From: CAZJWC01 sp964550125
Lineage (GTDB): Bacteria > Bacillota > Clostridia > Christensenellales > Borkfalkiaceae
Length of the DNA stretch: 64,000 nucleotides
Assembly (NCBI GenBank): GCA_964550125.1
Contig: CAZJWC010000006.1
Span: forward strand, 1-64,000
Direction of reading: 5' to 3'
Positions 61,133 through 64,000 of the stretch are shown in pieces. The stretch's first letter is position 1. Each line of letters begins with the position of its first letter. The position numbers and the translations under genes are program-made. A model generated the notes under the pieces. The model saw only the letters and a program-made list of their open reading frames with translations, did not search any database and had not been told where the DNA came from.

Positions 61133-62086
61133 TTAATCCTCCTTTTTGTCTAATGAAAGACCGTATGATTCCAATTTTTGAATAACCTCGTCTAACGACT
61201 TTCTACCAAGGTTACGAACTTTTAACATATCGTCCTCACTCTTTTTAGTCAAGTCTTCAACGGTGTGAATATTTGCACGCTTTAAGCAGTTGTATGAACG
61301 GACAGATAAATCCATATCTTCAATAGCCATCGCAAGCACTTGTTGATGTTTATCATCTTCATTTTTAACAAGGATATCCATTCCCTTAATGCTATCACTT
61401 AAATTTACGAATAAACCGATATGGTCTAGCATAATCTTTGCAGCCAAGGAAACGATTTCCTTACCTGAAAATGTTCCGTCAGTCCATACTTCAACGATAA
61501 GTTTATCCGAGTCAATTGATTGTCCGTGACGCACTGTTTCAACGTTATAGTTTACCTTTTTAACGGGTGTATATATTGAATCAATGGGGATATAATCAAT
61601 CAATCCTGTTTTGTTATTATCAGCACCCTTATAACCTCTACCTCTACCAACGTATACGTCCAAATCTAACTTTCCGTCAGCATCTAGTGTACAGATATAT
61701 TGGTCTTTATTGATAATTTCAACCTCTGCATCAGGTTCAAAGTCAGCAGCTGTTACTACGCAAGGTCCTTGTTTTTCAAGACGAATAACCTTCTTGAAAT
61801 CTTTATCAGTTGTCGCAGTTGTGATTGCCAATGACTTTAAGTTCAAAATTATTTCAGCAACATCTTCCTTTACACCTTTAACTGCTGTAAATTCATGTTT
61901 TACTGAACCGTCATTAAACTTAATTCCTTGAACGGCTGCACCAGGCAAAGAGGATAAAAGTATTCTTCTTAAGCAATTGCCAATGGTAAGTCCAAAGCCT
62001 TTTTCTAGTGGTTCGCAAACTACTTTAGCATAACTTCTATCTTCGTTTTCTTCCACCTCAATTTTAGGCATATCCATTTCTATCAT
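61133..62086 (-). CDS. rpoA: RNA polymerase alpha subunit
   Basis: 317 residues: N-terminal dimerisation domain (GFGLTIGNCLRRILLSSLPGA) and C-terminal domain with the helix-hairpin-helix (VRSYNCLKRANIHTVEDLT, VRNLGRKSLDEV) that binds UP elements. Normal length. AGGAGG upstream. Followed by rplQ after 3 bases. Confidence 0.98.
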   Translation of the reverse strand: MIEMDMPKIEVEENEDRSYAKVVCEPLEKGFGLTIGNCLRRILLSSLPGAAVQGIKFNDGSVKHEFTAVKGVKEDVAEIILNLKSLAITTATTDKDFKKVIRLEKQGPCVVTAADFEPDAEVEIINKDQYICTLDADGKLDLDVYVGRGRGYKGADNNKTGLIDYIPIDSIYTPVKKVNYNVETVRHGQSIDSDKLIVEVWTDGTFSGKEIVSLAAKIMLDHIGLFVNLSDSIKGMDILVKNEDDKHQQVLAMAIEDMDLSVRSYNCLKRANIHTVEDLTKKSEDDMLKVRNLGRKSLDEVIQKLESYGLSLDKKED

Positions 62087-62112
62087 AAGAATTTACCTCC
62101 TTTTACACTCTA

Positions 62113-62736
62113 TTATTTAGAGTACAATTCGACAATCATATGTTCAGCGATTTGACTGTCAATATCTTCCCTTTGAGGAAGTGCTAAAATCTTTCCTTCT
62201 AACTTTTCAGGGTTGAATTCTAACCACTTGGGCATAGTTCCAACCTTCATAGTTTTGATTTGCTCAAAGTAGGCAATATTCTTTCTTGTTTCTTTAACTG
62301 CAATAACATCGCCTGCCTTGATAATCAATGAGGGAATATTGCAATTTCTACCATTTACAGTGAAATGAGCATGGTTTACAAGTTGGCGTGCTTGGTTACG
62401 ACTTACAGCAATACCCATCCTGTAAATAACATTATCTAGTCTTCTTTCCAATAAAGTAAGCATATTTTCACCGGTGATACCTTTCATTCTATCAGCCATT
62501 TCATAGTACTTTCTAAATTGACCTTCTTGTACACCATAAATTCTCTTTGTCTTTTGCTTTTCACGTAATTGTAGTCCGTATTCAGAAATTTTCTTTCTGC
62601 CAGCACCATGCTGTCCGGGAACAGTTGCTCTTCTATCAAAAGCACATTTTCCAGTATAACATCTATCGCCTTTCAAGAAAAGTTTTTGACCTTCTCTTCT
62701 ACAAAGACGGCATTTTGCATCTCTATATGTTGCCAT
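62113..62736 (-). CDS. rpsD: 30S ribosomal protein S4 (zinc-binding form)
   Basis: 207 residues: N-terminal Cys9, Cys12, Cys26 and Cys31 (CRLCRREGQKLFLKGDRC, GKC) mark the zinc-containing form; the S4 RNA-binding domain (LERRLDNVIYRMGIAVSRNQ, RQLVNHAHFTVN) follows. S4 nucleates 30S assembly and often represses its own operon. Confidence 0.98.
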   Translation of the reverse strand: MATYRDAKCRLCRREGQKLFLKGDRCYTGKCAFDRRATVPGQHGAGRKKISEYGLQLREKQKTKRIYGVQEGQFRKYYEMADRMKGITGENMLTLLERRLDNVIYRMGIAVSRNQARQLVNHAHFTVNGRNCNIPSLIIKAGDVIAVKETRKNIAYFEQIKTMKVGTMPKWLEFNPEKLEGKILALPQREDIDSQIAEHMIVELYSK

Positions 62737-62755
62737 TTATCTTACTCTCCTTTTA

Positions 62756-63160
62756 TTATACTCTACGACGCTTGGGAGGTCTGCATCCATTATGAGGGAT
62801 AGGTGATACATCAGTAATCATTGTTACTTCAATATCACAGTTCGCTAATGCACGGATAGCAGATTCTCTACCAGAACCAGGACCTTTAACGAACACTTCA
62901 ACACTTCTTAAACCGTGTTCTTTTGCTGCTCTTGCAGCAGTTTCTGAAGCTTGTTGCGCTGCGAAAGGAGTACTTTTTCTTGAGCCTTTAAAACCAAGGC
63001 TACCAGCACTTGACCAACTAATTACGTTACCGTTCATATCAGTAATTGTAACTAATGTGTTGTTGAAAGAGGACTGAATGTGAACTTGGCCTTTATCAAC
63101 TTTCTTTAATTCTTTACGTCTTTTTGTTGCAGTCTTTTTTGCTGCAGATTCATTTGCCAT
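62756..63160 (-). CDS. rpsK: 30S ribosomal protein S11
   Basis: 134 residues; VHIQSSFNNTLVTITDMNGNV and the GCRPPKRRRV end are standard. Good AGGAGG. Between rpsM and rpsD in the usual order. Confidence 0.98.
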   Translation of the reverse strand: MANESAAKKTATKRRKELKKVDKGQVHIQSSFNNTLVTITDMNGNVISWSSAGSLGFKGSRKSTPFAAQQASETAARAAKEHGLRSVEVFVKGPGSGRESAIRALANCDIEVTMITDVSPIPHNGCRPPKRRRV

Positions 63161-63181
63161 ATTTAGTTACCTCCTTCTCGA

Positions 63182-63553
63182 TTATACGCCTTTCTTCTTG
63201 GCTACTGTACGACGAGGACCTTTTCTTGTTCTCGCATTTCTCTTAGTAGATTGACCTCTTACAGGTAAACCTTTTCTATGACGGATACCTCTGTATGAAG
63301 CAATTTCCATCATTCTCTTGATGTTAAGGCTTACTTCCGAACGAAGTTCACCTTCAACAGTAATATTTTTGTCGATATATTCTCTTAATTTTGATACATC
63401 GTTTTCATCTAAATCTTTAACTCTTGTGTCAGGGTTGATGCCTGTTTCCGCAAGAATCTTTTTTGAAGTAGTTAAACCGATACCATAAATATAGGTAAGA
63501 CCGATTTCTACACGCTTTTCTCTGGGTAAATCCACACCGGCAATACGCGCCAT
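63182..63553 (-). CDS. rpsM: 30S ribosomal protein S13
   Basis: 123 residues: MARIAGVDLPREKRVEIGLTYIYGIG and RTRKGPRRTVAKKK. GGAGG nine bases upstream. It contacts the P-site tRNA and 23S rRNA bridge B1. Confidence 0.98.
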   Translation of the reverse strand: MARIAGVDLPREKRVEIGLTYIYGIGLTTSKKILAETGINPDTRVKDLDENDVSKLREYIDKNITVEGELRSEVSLNIKRMMEIASYRGIRHRKGLPVRGQSTKRNARTRKGPRRTVAKKKGV

Positions 63554-63664
63554 TGATTTTCAACCTCCGTTTTATAAATTTAATAAATTAGAAATTTTAT
63601 ATAAATTCGCATAGAGTAGAAAAAGTGGAAAATTTTGATACTCTACTTGACATTATTTTTAAAA

Positions 63665-63781
63665 TTAACCTTGTCTTTGTTTGTGGTTTTTATTCTTTGA
63701 GCAAATAACCATTATTTTACCGTTTCTTTTAATTACCTTGCATTTATCACACATAGGTTTAACTGATGGTCTAACTTTCAT
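63665..63781 (-). CDS. rpmJ: 50S ribosomal protein L36
   Basis: 38 codons: MKVRPSVKPMCDKCKVIKRN followed by MVICSKNKNHKQRQG. The zinc ligands (three Cys and one His) are all present. GGAGG precedes the ATG at 63781. Located between infA and rpsM as in other Bacillota. Confidence 0.95.
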   Translation of the reverse strand: MKVRPSVKPMCDKCKVIKRNGKIMVICSKNKNHKQRQG

Positions 63782-63872
63782 TGTTTCATCCTCCTGAAAA
63801 TTTATGTTCGCTTGTCTATATTGCGAGAAATCTTGTGTTCGTATATAGTTGCATTTTTAATTTGACGCTTTA

Positions 63873-64000
63873 TTAACCTTTACTACGCCAAGTGATACGA
63901 CCTTTAGTCAAATCGTAAGGACTCATTTCAAGTTTAACTACATCGCCTTCAAGAATTCTTATATTATTTATTCTTAATTTGCCTGAAATGTAAGCAGTAA
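63873..64000 (-). CDS. infA: Translation initiation factor IF-1, 3' part
   Basis: The last 42 codons are in the window: AYISGKLRINNIRILEGDV and SPYDLTKGRITWR are the OB-fold end of IF-1. The 5' end lies beyond the window. It heads the infA-rpmJ-rpsM-rpsK-rpsD-rpoA-rplQ run. Confidence 0.95.
   Translation of the reverse strand, partial: TAYISGKLRINNIRILEGDVVKLEMSPYDLTKGRITWRSKG

Noticed and set aside
63613..63650. Inverted repeat between rpmJ and rpsM
   Set aside because: Only seven pairs with a loop of over 20 bases in AT-rich DNA and no T-run; no convincing role.

Overview
The window is AT-rich chromosomal DNA from a low-GC Gram-positive bacterium, most likely a member of the Clostridia (Bacillota). 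The grounds are an apparent spoIVFA/spoIVFB pair, spmA/spmB spore-maturation genes, an addAB recombinase in place of recBCD, SepF, an N-terminally extended ribosomal protein L27, zinc-binding forms of S4, S18 and L36, strong AGGAGG-type ribosome binding sites and CCA-encoding tRNAs. TGA is used as a stop. No rRNA or complete phage is present, so the genus cannot be fixed.

Layout. 1-3.1 kb is accessory: the 3' end of tRNA-Leu, then a minus-strand operon (membrane-anchored HtrA-like protease, membrane-anchored toxin with a glycine-rich hydrophobic region and a C-terminal HNH-type nuclease domain, small DUF2019-like immunity protein). It is bracketed by copies of a 30-bp repeat and followed by a decayed copy of the promoter and first codons of the next gene. 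3.1-9.4 kb mixes a zinc-ribbon/TPR membrane protein, an OGG-type glycosylase, a HAD phosphatase, rplU-rpmA and a transglutaminase-like lipoprotein. 9.5-15.3 kb is a conserved minus-strand block (spoIVFA-like, spoIVFB-like, TIGR03960 radical SAM, DUF2344, rng). 15.35-15.88 kb holds what looks like a tandem pair of small RNAs; spmB/spmA follow. 17-21.2 kb is metG-tatD-radical SAM-rsmA. 21.25-22.0 kb has no long gene but carries two apparent minus-strand small transcription units, one with a 45-codon ORF. 22-24.7 kb is iscRSU, with an operator-like dyad, and queH.

24.8-31.9 kb carries lipid/glycan enzymes (CrtO-like and PlsC acyltransferases, GT8 glycosyltransferase), a PaaK-like ligase with a GNAT enzyme, tRNA-Gln, a PRC-barrel protein and membrane proteins. 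32-38.5 kb is addBA. 39.6-41.5 kb is tilS-hpt. 41.6-42.0 kb is a tRNA-fMet/Met/Glu operon, followed by a type II restriction-modification system with three stacked promoters. 44.6-49.6 kb has yggS-sepF, a lipid kinase, cca and a repeat-containing membrane protein. 50.3-51.8 kb has a small regulator and rpsF-ssb-rpsR. 51.9-58.3 kb is a minus-strand run (DUF819, acetyltransferase, two-component system, gltX, radC). 58.4-60.5 kb has a dipeptidase, an XRE regulator and a GNAT enzyme. The window ends in the infA-rpmJ-rpsM-rpsK-rpsD-rpoA-rplQ operon.

The most unusual items are (i) the tandem small RNAs at 15.4-15.76 kb, whose 3' hairpins show compensatory changes that fit pairing only on the minus strand, (ii) the protease-nuclease toxin-immunity cassette with its flanking repeats, (iii) the two small transcripts at 21.3-21.7 kb, (iv) the triplicated promoter in front of the methyltransferase, and (v) two housekeeping genes (yggS, cca) that look leaderless.
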